DNA of 64,000 nucleotides, taken from assembly GCA_963718695.1 (NCBI GenBank), contig OY970371.1, positions 1 through 64,000 of the forward strand, given 5' to 3'. The position numbers and the translations under genes were made by a program. Under the pieces are notes generated by a model. It ran no database searches. It saw only the letters and a program-made list of their open reading frames with translations, and was not told the origin of the DNA. This stretch comes from Manganitrophus sp963718695. GTDB lineage: Bacteria; Nitrospirota; Nitrospiria; SBBL01; Manganitrophaceae. Positions 51,754 through 62,341 of the stretch are shown one piece after another (within the stretch, counting starts at the first letter, position 1; every line of letters begins with the position of its first letter).

Positions 51754-54700
51754 CTTGTTGTATCGGCGAAAAGCGCCGTCGGTTGATTCAAAGTTGTCTT
51801 ATCTCCGGAAACAGTTCTGTGCGCGGCCTCGCCTTGGGCCTCGCTTGCCCCTGTAAAGATGTAGATGGCGTCGGCCCCCCTGTCCGCGACGTAGAGTAGA
51901 TCGTTTTGGGGATCGAGGAAGAGGGCGGAGGGGGTCTGCATAAAACTCCCGCCGGAGAGGATGCGGGTGGGGGGGCTGTCTCCGTCCCGTGTGGAAGCCT
52001 GCTCGAAGACCAGAATTTCCGGCGTCCCCTGATTTAAAACATACATGATATCCCTTCCCGAATCGATCGCAACCCCGACCGGTGCATTCAGCTGCGTTGT
52101 GGTCCCTGCGATCTGCGCATCGGGAGTCGCCGTTACCGATCCGGTGAGCCCTTTTATATTTTTAAACGCCAGGACGGAGTGACCCCCATTATTAGCCACA
52201 TACAGGATATTCCGCTCTAAGTCGACGGTCAGTCCCTGGGGAATGTTCAGGGCGGTGCTGCTTAAGACCAGCTCTGGAACAGCATTATGATTCAGATTGT
52301 CGGCGGCGTGGAAGACGAGAATGGCATTGCACGGCATGGTGATATTGCTACAATTCGGATCGCTTCCGGTGTTTGAAAGATAGATACGGCTTTCCGCTGA
52401 ATCGACAAAGAGCCCGGCCGGATTGTTGAGCTTTACATCGGGGGCGGTGCAAGTGCTGCTGGAAGGGCTGCACAACGACCGCGGACGGAGCGAAGCGGGA
52501 AGCTCCGGGTCGGTCTCGCCGGAATAAGCGGTGGTCAGGGTCAGCGCGGTATCCGAGGCGACCGAGGCGATCCGGTATGTCCCGGTTCCGATTTTGATTG
52601 AATCGCCCGCCGCAAACTCCGTTGTAAAGATTGTTCCGGTCCCTGTTACTTCGGCCGAATTGTTGGTGACCGAGAGGGTGCCGGTCATCGGAAGCGTGCC
52701 GTTGGCCTGACCGGCCCCGGTGAGAATCGAAAGCGAGTCGTCCGTCGTTTGGGCCGCATCCCCCTGGTTGGCGATATAGAGGATATCGCGCTCCGTATCG
52801 ACCGCCAGCGCCGAGGGACCGGTGAATACCGCTTCCCCGCCGGACCAGGTACGGCTGGGCGGAATATCCCCTTCGAGCCCGAAGACGAGAAAGGCCCCAT
52901 CCTGACAGGACGTACAGCCTGGCGGCGGCTGTCCAACAAAGATGACCTCTTTTCCTTCGGACGTATCGACGAACAAGGCGCCGGTAAAATTGCCGGTACT
53001 GGAAAATGCAAGCTGCGTGTCCCCTCCGGAGATAATCCGGTCCGGACGGGTCTCCCCGAAGCGGGTGCTTGCATTCTCGAAAATAAAAAGAGAGTTCTTC
53101 TCCCAGTTAATCAGGAAGAGCCGGTCGGCGACCGGGTTCACGTAGGGTGCTGTCGGGGATTGCATCCGCTCGGAATCGGTAAAAGTGGTGGAGGAGGAAA
53201 GGATTCGATTCGGAGAGATATTGGCGCAACGGCTTGGCGTGGAAGCATTGGATGCGACGTCCGTATCACATTCGGCCAGCGTGCCGCCCAGGCTGCTCGG
53301 ATGATCAAACGCGAGAACCGTGTGCGCCGTTGATCCGGTGGTGCCGATATTGGTAACGTAGAGGACATCTTTTCCGGGGTCGTAGTGAATCCCGAAGGGG
53401 CGGTTGAGCTTGATGTTGTCAAATATCTCACATCCCCGATTGTTCGAGTTGGAAGCGTTTCGGTTGAGGCAGCCCCGTCCGATGACGCGCGGCGAGGCGG
53501 ATAAATTTTTCAGGTCATAGATGAAGATGCTGTTTCCGTTCGGCTGCTGATTGGGGCAATCTGTGGGGAAATTACAATCGGCGGCGACGTAAAGAAATCC
53601 GCCCGCTTCATCGACGGTCATGGCCGTTCCTAGGATGAACCCAATATCGTTCCCGAGCGCGTCCTCTCCCGAGAAGGTTCCGAGCAGATCCAGGCTGTCA
53701 AGCGTGGTCAACTTACCGGGGGGCGAAGGGGGGGTGACGGCGGCAAGGTCATAAATCAGGATCTTGTGGGCAGAGGCATTGAGCACAATAAAATATTGAC
53801 GGGTCTTATCGACATAGACACCCCGCGCCTGTTCAATGTCGCTCCCCTGTCCCTGGATGGCCCAGTCGTATCCCGTTGCGGTTCCGGTCGGGAAGGGCTT
53901 GGTGCTTACATCCTCATAAACAAGGAGGGGGGGGGGCTCCCCCCAACGGACTGAAATTCGCAATGTAGAGACGGTCGATCTGGTCATCATAATAGAAGCC
54001 GTTCGGTTGGCGAAGGTCGGTAGTCTGAAAGTCCCCGGTATTGATCTTCAGCGGAGGGAGGTTCCCTTCCAGGGCAAAAATTAAGAGATCGTTCGCGGAT
54101 GTATTTGCAACATAAGCCATCTCACGTGCGGGGTCATAGGCCATTCCCGCTGCATTGACGAGGCCCGTTCTCTGACCAGCGATGACCCTTGGATTGAGAT
54201 TGCACGGGGAAGTTATGCACCGGCTGTTGAAATTATCGAAGATGATCACCGCGGTACCGCCGTTGCTGTTATTGTCGAGAAGATAGAGCCGGTCTTGCTC
54301 GATGGAGAAATCGATTCCCGCCGGGCTGGAGATTCGGGTGTTCTGCCCGATGAGAAGGCGGTCGGGGATCGTTCCTCCCGATCGGCCGACGGCGTTTTCA
54401 TAGATAAAAATCGCCGGCGGATTCCCTCCGGCATTGACCACATAGAGCCGATCGTCGGTGCTGTCGATGAAGAGGCCGGAAGGACGGTTGAGGATGCTCT
54501 CGGGCTGGCTGAGATTGCCGTGCGGCGTAATCGTCCGGGTCGGGGCAAGATCTCCCTGAACCGCCGATTGGGAGGCATTCTCATACGCCAGGATTGAATG
54601 ACTTCCCGAGTTGGCGATGTAGAGAATGTCGAATTGCGTATCGAGTGCGAGGGCCTGCGGCAGATCGAGCCGGGTGGCCTCACCCGAGAGGGTCCGGCAG

Positions 54701-55281
54701 GGGGCGATGTCGCCGTTGAGGAGATTCGGTTGAGGACAGTCCTTCTGAAAGACGAGGATCGATTCATCCGTGTTGATATCGGAATTTCCCTGGTTCGCCA
54801 CATAGAGGCGGTCGCGGACGGCATCATAGACGACGGCGACGGGCCGGTTCAGGCCTGTTTTGGGGCCGGAGATCACGCGGGTGGCATCGGCCGATCCGGC
54901 GGTGAGGTCCAATGTGCCGGCATTTTCATAAATCAGGATTGAGTTGTGATCGGTGTTGGCGACATAAAGCGTGTCGGTGGATCGATCGAGAAAGATTCCG
55001 GTGGGACCGGTGATGCTCTCGGGAAATCGGCGGCTCGGCGAAATGTTCCCCTCCGCTAAGACCGCCTGATCGAATGCAAGGAGGCTCCCGTCGGCATTGG
55101 CGACATACAGTTTCCCTCCCGTCGGCGAGGAGCCTCCACCTCCTCTAGAGGAACCCCCGTCTCGGCAGCCGCTGAATCCGATGGTCCAGAGGACGAGGGC
55201 AAGGAAGACCGTTCGCCTGCCGATGCGAAGAATGAAGATCGCTTTCCCTCGGCTTGGGCCGGTCATGGCGCTCCAAATCAT
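51750..55281 (-). CDS. Giant beta-propeller lipoprotein, paralogue 2 (one frameshift)
   Basis: N-terminal part 55281-53914 (lipobox GFSGC, Gly/Ser-rich linker, then blades LYVANxxxNSILIYENA) and C-terminal part to 51750 are the same gene. The frame changes at ten G on the plus strand (53927-53936): nine would read …IANFSPLGGAPP-LLVYEDVS and give about 1,176 residues. Same architecture as paralogue 1, including the SVTxxSxxVxGTGTxF insert (about 52,560-52,690). Coupled by ATGA at both ends to paralogues 3 and 1. Confidence 0.82.
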
Positions 55282-58200
55282 TCCGTGGTTTCTACGACAA
55301 GGGCGACCGGCTGGTTAAGGCCGGTCGTATTCCCGGAGAGGGTGGTGTGATCGGCTTCCCCTTCGGCCGAACTCGCCCCGGTGAAGATATAGATCATGTT
55401 CGCCCCTTGATCGGCCACATAGAGCAGATCGTTCTGCGGGTCGAGAAAGAGAGCGGAAGGCTGAGTCATGAACCCGCCTGAGATGACCCGGACCGGAGAG
55501 GGGAGGACGCTTCCGCTGAGCGTCGAGAGCCGATCGAACACGCTGATCTCCAATGTCTCCTGATTGAGGACATACAACAGCTCCCTGGCCGCGTCGACGG
55601 CGACCGCCACGGGCTGATTCAGCCCGCCGATCTCGGCGTCGAATGCGGCGGGACCATTCAATGCCTCCAGATTTCTAAAAACCAAGACGGAATCGCCGCC
55701 GGCATTTGCGATGTAGAGGATCCGCCGGTCGAGGTCGACAGCCAGGCCCTGTGGCGTATTGAGAGCGTCGTTTGACAGGATCTGATTGGGAACGATCGGA
55801 TCGGTTTCATTTGCCAGGCTGCCGGCGTTATCGAAGATTAAAACGGCGTTGCAAGGCGGGTCTGTATTGATACAGATCCGCCTGGAAGCAGCGATCCCAG
55901 GGTTGGTTCTTCCCGAATAGGGGGTGGTCAGGGTCAGAGATGTATTGGAGCCGATGGTTAAAACCGTAAAAATTTTTGTCCCGATTTTTATGTTCTCGCC
56001 GGGTGTCAGTTCTGTTGAAAAGAGGGTCCCGGTGCCGATCGCAGAAGCCGACCCCTCGGTGACAGCGATCGTGCCTGTCAATGGAACGTCATTGCTGGTA
56101 TTGGAAATGTAAAGCCGGTCTTGAACGGGATCGACGAAGAGTCCGGCCGGGTTGTTGAGCGCCGGGATCGTTACAGGCACCGGCGGATCGCGATCGGTAT
56201 CGACCTGGCTTGCTTCCGTCAGGATAGACAGGGTGTCGTCTCCGGTGACCGCGGGATTCCCCTGGCTCGCCAGGTAGAGGACCTCTCGCTCTCCGTCGAG
56301 GGCGACGGCCGAGGGGCCGAAAAGGGCGCCCCTCCTCCCGACCAGATGCGGCTTGGAGCGAGATTTCCCTGCAAGCTGAAAATGAGCAAGGCGCCCCGCG
56401 CGGTGGAGAAGGGGTCTTTGGGCTGTCCGACGAAGAGCGTCTCATTTTCCCCGCTCGTATCGACGAGGAGGGCGCCGGTGATATTGGCGCTATCGCCGGA
56501 GAAGGTGAGGAGGGTGGCCGCGCCGGCGATTTTCCGATCGGGGTCCAGCGGGCCGCTCCGGCTGCTGGCGTTGTCGTAGATATAAATGGCGTTGTTCCCC
56601 CGATTGATCAAAAAGAGACGATCCTCGTCCATGTTTACGGACGGGGCGATCGGGGTGCTCAGGATGTCGGCCGGCGCCGCGCCGCCGGGAGACGAAATGA
56701 CGCGGTCCGGGGCGATGTTTCCGTTTGCGGTTGCGGTGCCGGCATCGTGGAAAGCCAAGATCGAATTTGTGTTATTGCCGATGGTTCCGATGTTTGTAAC
56801 ATAGAGGATGTCTCGGCTTGTATCGAGGAAGAGTCCGAAGGGGCGGTTCAACCCTGTCGCCGCGCCGCTGATCGTCCGGACGGGGGGGAGGTGGGGTTGG
56901 GATCGTCCAGGTTGTACACGACGATCCGATTCCCGCTCGGTTGAGCGTTCGGGCACTGGTCCTGCGGGCTGGCGTCACAGTCGTTTGTGATGTAAACGAA
57001 GCCCCGTTCTTCATCGACTGCCATCGCCTTAGGCTGGTGGAGTCCCTGAGCGGTTGCGAATGTTTTCGCCGGGTCGGGGAGGGTGATTGCCGTTTCAGTC
57101 GGAGCCGAATCGAGCGGAAAATCATCAATCGTGTCGATGTCGTAGATTTGAAGTTCAGGGGCGGTGAGGCTCCCGCCTAGAATAATCAAATAACCCCGGG
57201 TCCGATCGAGGTAAACCGCGCGGGGGAGTTGAATATTGGTTGTCGGGCCGTTGATCGTCCAACTCGGCGAGGTCATCGAAAAGAACCGGCTGCTGACGTC
57301 ATCATAAACGGTGATGTTGGGAGTATTTCCGGTATTGACCGACGTTGAATTAAAGTTGGCGACGTAGAGACGATCCATGGCACTGTCATAGAAGAAAGAG
57401 ATCGGTTGTTCCAGCTTGGTCCCTTGCGCAGCCAGGGTGGTATCCCCCGAGTTGATCTTGGCGGGGGCCATGTTTCCTTCCAGGGAGAAGACAAGGAGAT
57501 TGTTGGCCGTCGGGTTCGAGAGGTAGATCAGATTTCTTTCCATATCCACTGCGATGCCGACGGGGTTCGTCAGGGTGGTCTCGTTATTTCCGGTGACATC
57601 CCCGCCGATCCGCCAATCGGGAGGGATATTACAGCTGTTGACGGTTTCAATGACGGGACAGCGGTCGTTGTCGTCGGTATCTTTTAGGTTGAAGACAAGG
57701 AGCGCTGTACTGCTGGTGCTGCTGCCGCCGGTCACGTTGACATTGTTTGTATTATTGCTGTTGACGACATAAATCCGCGATCGGGCGACATCGACCTCGA
57801 TTCCTGCCGGATTCGTCAGCTGCGTTGTGGCGCATTCGGGTGGAGCGGCCGCGTCGGTGCACTCCGGCGAGAGGTCGCTGAACAAGGTCGTGATGAGCCG
57901 CTCGGGCTTGATGCCGCACCGGGAAGAATCCGATGTGCAAGCCGCGGCCGTGTCTCCCTTGATGCTTGCCGTTTCATAAATAAAGATCGCCGGCTGGTTT
58001 CCTCCCGCCTTGACGACATAGAGCCGGTCGTTGGCGCTGTCGATAAAGAGGCCGAAAGGAAGTTGCAATAAGCTCTCTGTTGCAGCGGCGTCGGTGTGAG
58101 AGGTGATGACCCGGCTTGGAGAGACATCTCCCTGAGCCGCCGGCTCGGTGATGTGATTGAAGGCAAGGATTGAATTCCCCCCCATATTGGAGACGTATAA

Positions 58201-58890
58201 AATATCCCGGCCTGAATCGAAAGCAAGCCCCCTCGGATAATCAAGCAACGTCGAAGCCCCCGAGATCGTCCGGCAGGGGGCGATGTCTCCGTCGAGAGAG
58301 GAAGGCGCGCCGGGGCAGTTCTCCTCGAAGATGAGAATCTTATAATCGTCCGTGTTGGCGACGTAGATCTGTGGGTTTTTAGGGGAAGCAGGGTCGTTGG
58401 GATCATCCGGGTTTGGGTTATAGATCACCGCATAGGGACGGTTCAGCCCGGTGTTCGGTCCTGCGATCGTGCGGGTCGCGGCGGCTGACCCGAGCGAAGG
58501 GTTCAGCGTGCTCGCATTTTCATAAATTAAGATGGCGTTCTGGCCCGCATTGGCGACATAGAGGGTGTCGTTGTTCCGGTCGAGGAAGAGACCCGAGGGC
58601 CCGGTGATGCCGCCGGGGAAGCGGCGGCTGGGGGAGACATTCCCCTGTGGGAGAACAGAAACGAGATTGTCCGCCCCGTTCTGGGGAGGGTCGAAGGCCA
58701 CCAGACTTCCGTCGCCCGCATTGACGACGTAAAGGGTGCTCCCTTTACTTTCTACAGAGGGGGAGACCGTCTTTTTTCCGGTGACATCGCCGCAGCCGCC
58801 GAGGCCGATCAGCCATAAAAAAGAGAGAAACAATATCCCAAGGAACGGATGAAATTGAATGGGGTTGTCCCTTCGACGGCTCTTTTTCAT
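55278..58890 (-). CDS. Giant beta-propeller lipoprotein, paralogue 3 (two frameshifts)
   Basis: First gene of the set. Lipobox LIGLGGC, then blades as in the others, including longer Asn/Thr-rich inserts (SNNTNNVNV). The frame is lost at seven G (56882-56888; eight would read TSPPVRTISGAATG) and again within 56332-56345, where one extra base would align SGG…LFGPSAVALD with the other paralogues. Corrected length about 1,204 residues. The GTGTLFSTEL insert is also present. Own promoter at 58899-58927; its -10 ends 8 nt before ATG, so the mRNA should be leaderless. Confidence 0.8.
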
Positions 58891-58898
58891 ACGTCGCC

Positions 58899-58927
58899 AT
58901 TATTTGAAAAAAAAGAGATTCTGTCAA
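58899..58927 (-). promoter_or_regulatory. Promoter of the giant-propeller operon
   Basis: Minus-strand TTGACA (58927-58922), 17-bp T-rich spacer, AATAAT (58904-58899). The transcript start is expected at about 58892, next to ATG 58890. Confidence 0.7.
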
Positions 58928-58949
58928 GCTAAAAAACACGACAAAACAG

Positions 58950-59792
58950 CTAAATGCGAATGAGAAGGTTATCGATCAGGCGGACCGACCCGATTTTGAC
59001 CGCCAGGAGGAGAACGGCCTCCTTTTGGATCCTCTCAATCGGCTCGAGGGACGCCGGATCGCAGAGGGCGGCGTAGTCAATCCGGGCGAGCGGCTCGGCT
59101 TGAATCGATGCTTCAACTTCTTGAAGAAGGGGGAAGCTTTCATGAATTCCCTGCCGTATGCGGTCCTTGGCCTGTTTGAGTGCTTTAAATAAGATGGGGG
59201 CGGCCGCGCGCTCGGCGGGGGAAAGCCGCTGGTTCCGGGAGCTCATCGCGAGACCGTCCTTTTCACGAACCGTGGGAAAGATTCGGATCGAGACGGCGAA
59301 ATGAAGGTCCTTCACCATCTGACGAATGACCCGTGTCTGCTGATAATCCTTCTGGCCGAAATAGGCCCGGTCCGGCTGGACGACCTGGAAGAGTTTTGCC
59401 ACCACCGTCGCGACCCCGCGGAAATGGCCCGGTCGAACGGCTCCCTCCCAGCGCCGGGTGATCTCCTCCACATCGACAAAGGTTCGGTAGGGGGACGGGT
59501 AGACTTCTTCCGCGGCCGGTGTCCAGAGCAGGTCGACCCCGGCCGCTTGGGCCTGTTTCCGGTCCAAGGCCATCGGGCGGGGGTAAGCCGCGAAATCTTC
59601 TTTCGGGCCGAACTGAAGCGGATTGACAAAGAGGGAGACGACGACGTAGTCGCATTCGCGTTTGGCCTGGCGCATCAGTGCCAGATGTCCTTCATGAAAA
59701 GCCCCCATCGTCGGCACAAACCCGATCCGCTTCCTGCCGCGAAGCGGTGCGAGGATTTTCTGAACGGCTTTGATGTGGGAGAGGGTTTTCAT
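58950..59792 (-). CDS. panC: Pantothenate synthetase
   Basis: 280 residues. Nucleotidyltransferase signatures: FVPTMGAFHEGHLALM (HIGH-like), VSLFVNPLQFGPKEDF, RPGHFRGVATVV, FGQKDYQQ and the KMSKS-equivalent LAMSSRNQRL. Joins pantoate and beta-alanine with ATP for coenzyme A synthesis. Full family length. 58 bp downstream of the deoxynucleoside kinase gene, end of a housekeeping run on the minus strand. Confidence 0.97.
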   Translation of the reverse strand: MKTLSHIKAVQKILAPLRGRKRIGFVPTMGAFHEGHLALMRQAKRECDYVVVSLFVNPLQFGPKEDFAAYPRPMALDRKQAQAAGVDLLWTPAAEEVYPSPYRTFVDVEEITRRWEGAVRPGHFRGVATVVAKLFQVVQPDRAYFGQKDYQQTRVIRQMVKDLHFAVSIRIFPTVREKDGLAMSSRNQRLSPAERAAAPILFKALKQAKDRIRQGIHESFPLLQEVEASIQAEPLARIDYAALCDPASLEPIERIQKEAVLLLAVKIGSVRLIDNLLIRI

Positions 59793-59850
59793 GGTTTAAA
59801 AGCAGGGGCCGGTTTGCTTTTGCTCCGCATCCCGCACTCCGCACTCCTTT

Positions 59851-60486
59851 TTACCGTGTCGGATGATAATATTCCTTGCCGCGCCGCATCTGTTTGACTT
59901 GGGTGACCAGATCGGTGAGATCGGCTTGATTCCGGACAAAGTCGATATCGCTGGTTTCGACGACCAGCAGGGGGCTTTCATCGTAATGGAAGAAAAAACG
60001 ATTATACGCATCGTTCAAGGTGCGGAGATACTCCGGCCGGATCTCCTTCTCATAGTCTCTTCCCCGCTGTTGAATGCGGTCGAGGAGCGCATCGGTATGC
60101 GCCTGCAGGAAGATGACCAGATCGGGTTTCGGAATATGGGGATTCAAGATCTTATAGATCTGCTCGTAGAGAACCAGCTCCTCTTCGCGCAGATTCATAT
60201 AGGCGAAGATCCGATCTTTGGGGAAGAAGTAGTCGGTAATGGTCGTATCGGCATAGAGGCTCTGCTGGACGAGTTCTTCCAGTTGGCGGGCCCGGGAGAG
60301 GAGGAAAAAAAGCTGTGTCTGGAAGGCCCACTTCTCCGGATCTTGATAAAACTGGGGAAGAAAAGGATTCTCTTCCGCTTTTTCCAACAAAAGGTCGGCC
60401 TTGAGCTCTTGCGCCAGCATCTGTGCCAGTGTCGTCTTTCCGACCCCGATGGCCCCTTCAATGACGATTAGTCTGTTTGAACCCAT
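59851..60486 (-). CDS. Deoxynucleoside kinase
   Basis: 211 residues. P-loop EGAIGVGKTTLA, then EKAEENPFLPQFY, Arg-containing DYFFPKDRIFA, and the lid region RIQQRGRDYEKEI, the dNK (deoxyadenosine/deoxyguanosine kinase-like) family. Phosphorylates salvaged deoxynucleosides. Genes of this type commonly sit between folK and panC in this order, as here. Cytoplasmic. Confidence 0.9.
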   Translation of the reverse strand: MGSNRLIVIEGAIGVGKTTLAQMLAQELKADLLLEKAEENPFLPQFYQDPEKWAFQTQLFFLLSRARQLEELVQQSLYADTTITDYFFPKDRIFAYMNLREEELVLYEQIYKILNPHIPKPDLVIFLQAHTDALLDRIQQRGRDYEKEIRPEYLRTLNDAYNRFFFHYDESPLLVVETSDIDFVRNQADLTDLVTQVKQMRRGKEYYHPTR

Positions 60487-60581
60487 TTTGCCTCAGCCTG
60501 TTTTTTAAATAAATGGGCGAATCTCAGGACGGTCCGTTCGACACCAGGGGGATTTTCTCCCATCCCGGCGCGGCGATTCTT

Positions 60582-61199
60582 TCAATCTTTGTAGAGACGT
60601 CCCGGCGGGAACGTCTCTACATTCAAACGGCGGAGGGTCTCCGCGACGGAGGTATGAAGTGCCGGGTGGATGAAATCGGGTGCGATTTCAGTCAAGGGGA
60701 CCAGGACAAAAGCGCGATCAGGGATGGCCGGGTGAGGGACCTGGAGCCCGGGCTCATTGATGATCCGGTCATCGTATAAAAGGAGATCGAGATCGATTAT
60801 CCGGGGCCCTTTGGGAATGACGATCTTTTTCCCCAATTGGTGCTCGATCTCCTGGCACCTCTCCAAGAGCGCGCCCGGGGAAAGGGAGGTCTCGATGGCG
60901 ATGACCGCATTATAAAACCGATTTTGTTCGAGGTAATCGACCGGGTCTGTTTCGTAAAGGGAGGAGACCTTCTTAATCCGAAGGCCCGGCTTTGAGCCAA
61001 GCCGCCGAACCGCCTCACGGCAGGAGGTGAGCCGATCCCCGATATTCGAACCGATACCGATAAAAGCGGGGGTCAGAGGTTGGAGGTCGGGGAGCGGTTT
61101 TAAAATGGGTTTCTTTTTCCCTGACCCCTGGCCCCTGGCCCCCGGTTCCCTTTTACCCACGGATTCCCGATTTTTCCATTCGGTCGAGCGCTTCTTCAA
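60582..61199 (-). CDS. folK: 6-hydroxymethyl-7,8-dihydropterin pyrophosphokinase
   Basis: Folate pathway enzyme transferring pyrophosphate from ATP to the pterin. Core motifs FIGIGSNIGDR, SSLYETDPVDY, QNRFYNAVIAIET, GPRIIDLDLLLYDD and VPHPAIPDRAFVL are complete. The start is uncertain: ATG 61199 adds about 45 low-complexity residues (Gly/Lys-rich, encoded by GGGGCCA repeats) and overlaps dapL by 47 bp; GTG 61160 is an alternative. The last 12 codons are encoded by a 30-bp palindrome (60591-60620), so the C-terminus was apparently replaced by a repeat insertion. Confidence 0.92.
   Translation of the reverse strand: MKKRSTEWKNRESVGKREPGARGQGSGKKKPILKPLPDLQPLTPAFIGIGSNIGDRLTSCREAVRRLGSKPGLRIKKVSSLYETDPVDYLEQNRFYNAVIAIETSLSPGALLERCQEIEHQLGKKIVIPKGPRIIDLDLLLYDDRIINEPGLQVPHPAIPDRAFVLVPLTEIAPDFIHPALHTSVAETLRRLNVETFPPGRLYKD
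60591..60620. repeat. 30-bp palindrome inside folK 3' end
   Basis: GTAGAGACGT … ACGTCTCTAC with central CCGGCGGG; one mismatched pair. Encodes the terminal residues VETFPPGRLY of FolK. Related in form to the GTAGGGGCG hairpins. Confidence 0.7.
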
Positions 61200-62334
61200 G
61201 CCGCTCTTTCCCGACGGTGAGGGTCATCCGGATGTAGCCTTCTCCGGCATCCCCGAAGCCTTTTCCGGGAGTTGTGACGATCGCCGCCTTTGATAAAAGC
61301 AGGGCGGTGAAATCGGCCGAGGCGACCCCCGCAGGGGTCGGAATCCAGACGTAAAAGCTGGCGGGGGGCGGGATGACTTTAAATCCGAGTTTCTGCAGGC
61401 CCGGGATCAGCGTATCCCGCCGTTCCTGATAGATGTTTCGAATGGTCTCCACAACGGAGTCCTCCATCTCCAACGCAGCGATTCCCGCTTCTTGAACCGC
61501 CTGGAAGACGCCGGAATCGAGATTGCTCTTGATCTTTCCCAGCCCGGCCAGGACCTCCCGGTTCCCGACGACGAACCCGAGTCGCCAGCCGGTCATGTTG
61601 TAGGTCTTCGAGAGGGAGTGGAATTCCACTCCGACCTCCTTGGCCCCTTCGACCTCCAGGAAGCTGGGGGGACGATTTCCGTCGTAGAACATTTCGGAAT
61701 AGGCGGCGTCGTGGGCGACGATGATGTTGTAGCGCTTGGCAAACTCGACAACGGCGCTGAAGAACCCCCGATCGGCGGTCGCGGCGGTGGGGTTATTCGG
61801 CGAGTTGATGAAGAGAATCTTGGCCGCCTTGGCCACCTCGGTCGGAATGGAAGCCAGGTCGGGGAGAAATCCCCGTTCGGCTTTCAAAGGGATAAAATAG
61901 GATTTCCCGCCGGCAAATAAAGTTCCGGCATGATAGACCGGATAGCCGGGGCTCGTCATCAGGGCGACATCGCCCGGGTTGATGAAGGCGAGCGGGAAAT
62001 GGCCGATCCCTTCCTTCGATCCGATCAGGGTCAACACTTCGCTCTCGGGATCGAGGGTGACATTAAAACGCTGCTTATACCAGTGGGCGACGGCTTTGCG
62101 GAAGGGGAGCATCCCTTCGTAAGAAGGGTATTGGTGGTTCCGCGGGTCTGCCGCCGCCTTTTGAAGGCGATGGATGATCGGGGCGGGGGTCGGTAAATCC
62201 GGGTCGCCGATTCCGAGATTGATGATATCTTTCCCCTGGCGGATCGCCTCCTGCTTCATCTTGTCGATCGCCGCGAAAAGATAGGGGGGAAGATGCTTGA
62301 TCCGCTCTGCCATCTGTACGTCGATTTTGCTCAC
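61153..62334 (-). CDS. dapL: LL-diaminopimelate aminotransferase
   Basis: 393 residues from GTG 62334. Class I PLP aminotransferase: GIGDPDLPTP, Lys-linked PLP site SLSKTYNMTGWRLGF, NSPNNPTAA, AHDAAYSEMFYDG and the C-terminal Arg region YIRMTLT. Converts tetrahydrodipicolinate directly to LL-DAP, bypassing succinylase or acetylase steps. Clustered with dapA and dapB (7 bp from dapB), so lysine and peptidoglycan precursors are made by the DapL route. Confidence 0.94.
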   Translation of the reverse strand: MSKIDVQMAERIKHLPPYLFAAIDKMKQEAIRQGKDIINLGIGDPDLPTPAPIIHRLQKAAADPRNHQYPSYEGMLPFRKAVAHWYKQRFNVTLDPESEVLTLIGSKEGIGHFPLAFINPGDVALMTSPGYPVYHAGTLFAGGKSYFIPLKAERGFLPDLASIPTEVAKAAKILFINSPNNPTAATADRGFFSAVVEFAKRYNIIVAHDAAYSEMFYDGNRPPSFLEVEGAKEVGVEFHSLSKTYNMTGWRLGFVVGNREVLAGLGKIKSNLDSGVFQAVQEAGIAALEMEDSVVETIRNIYQERRDTLIPGLQKLGFKVIPPPASFYVWIPTPAGVASADFTALLLSKAAIVTTPGKGFGDAGEGYIRMTLTVGKERLEEALDRMEKSGIRG

Positions 62335-62341
62335 AATGATC

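Noticed and set aside
48451..58890. Regular repeats resembling a CRISPR array
   Set aside because: The periodicity is of protein blades (about 150 nt, divergent at DNA level); there are no identical short repeats with unique spacers and no cas genes.
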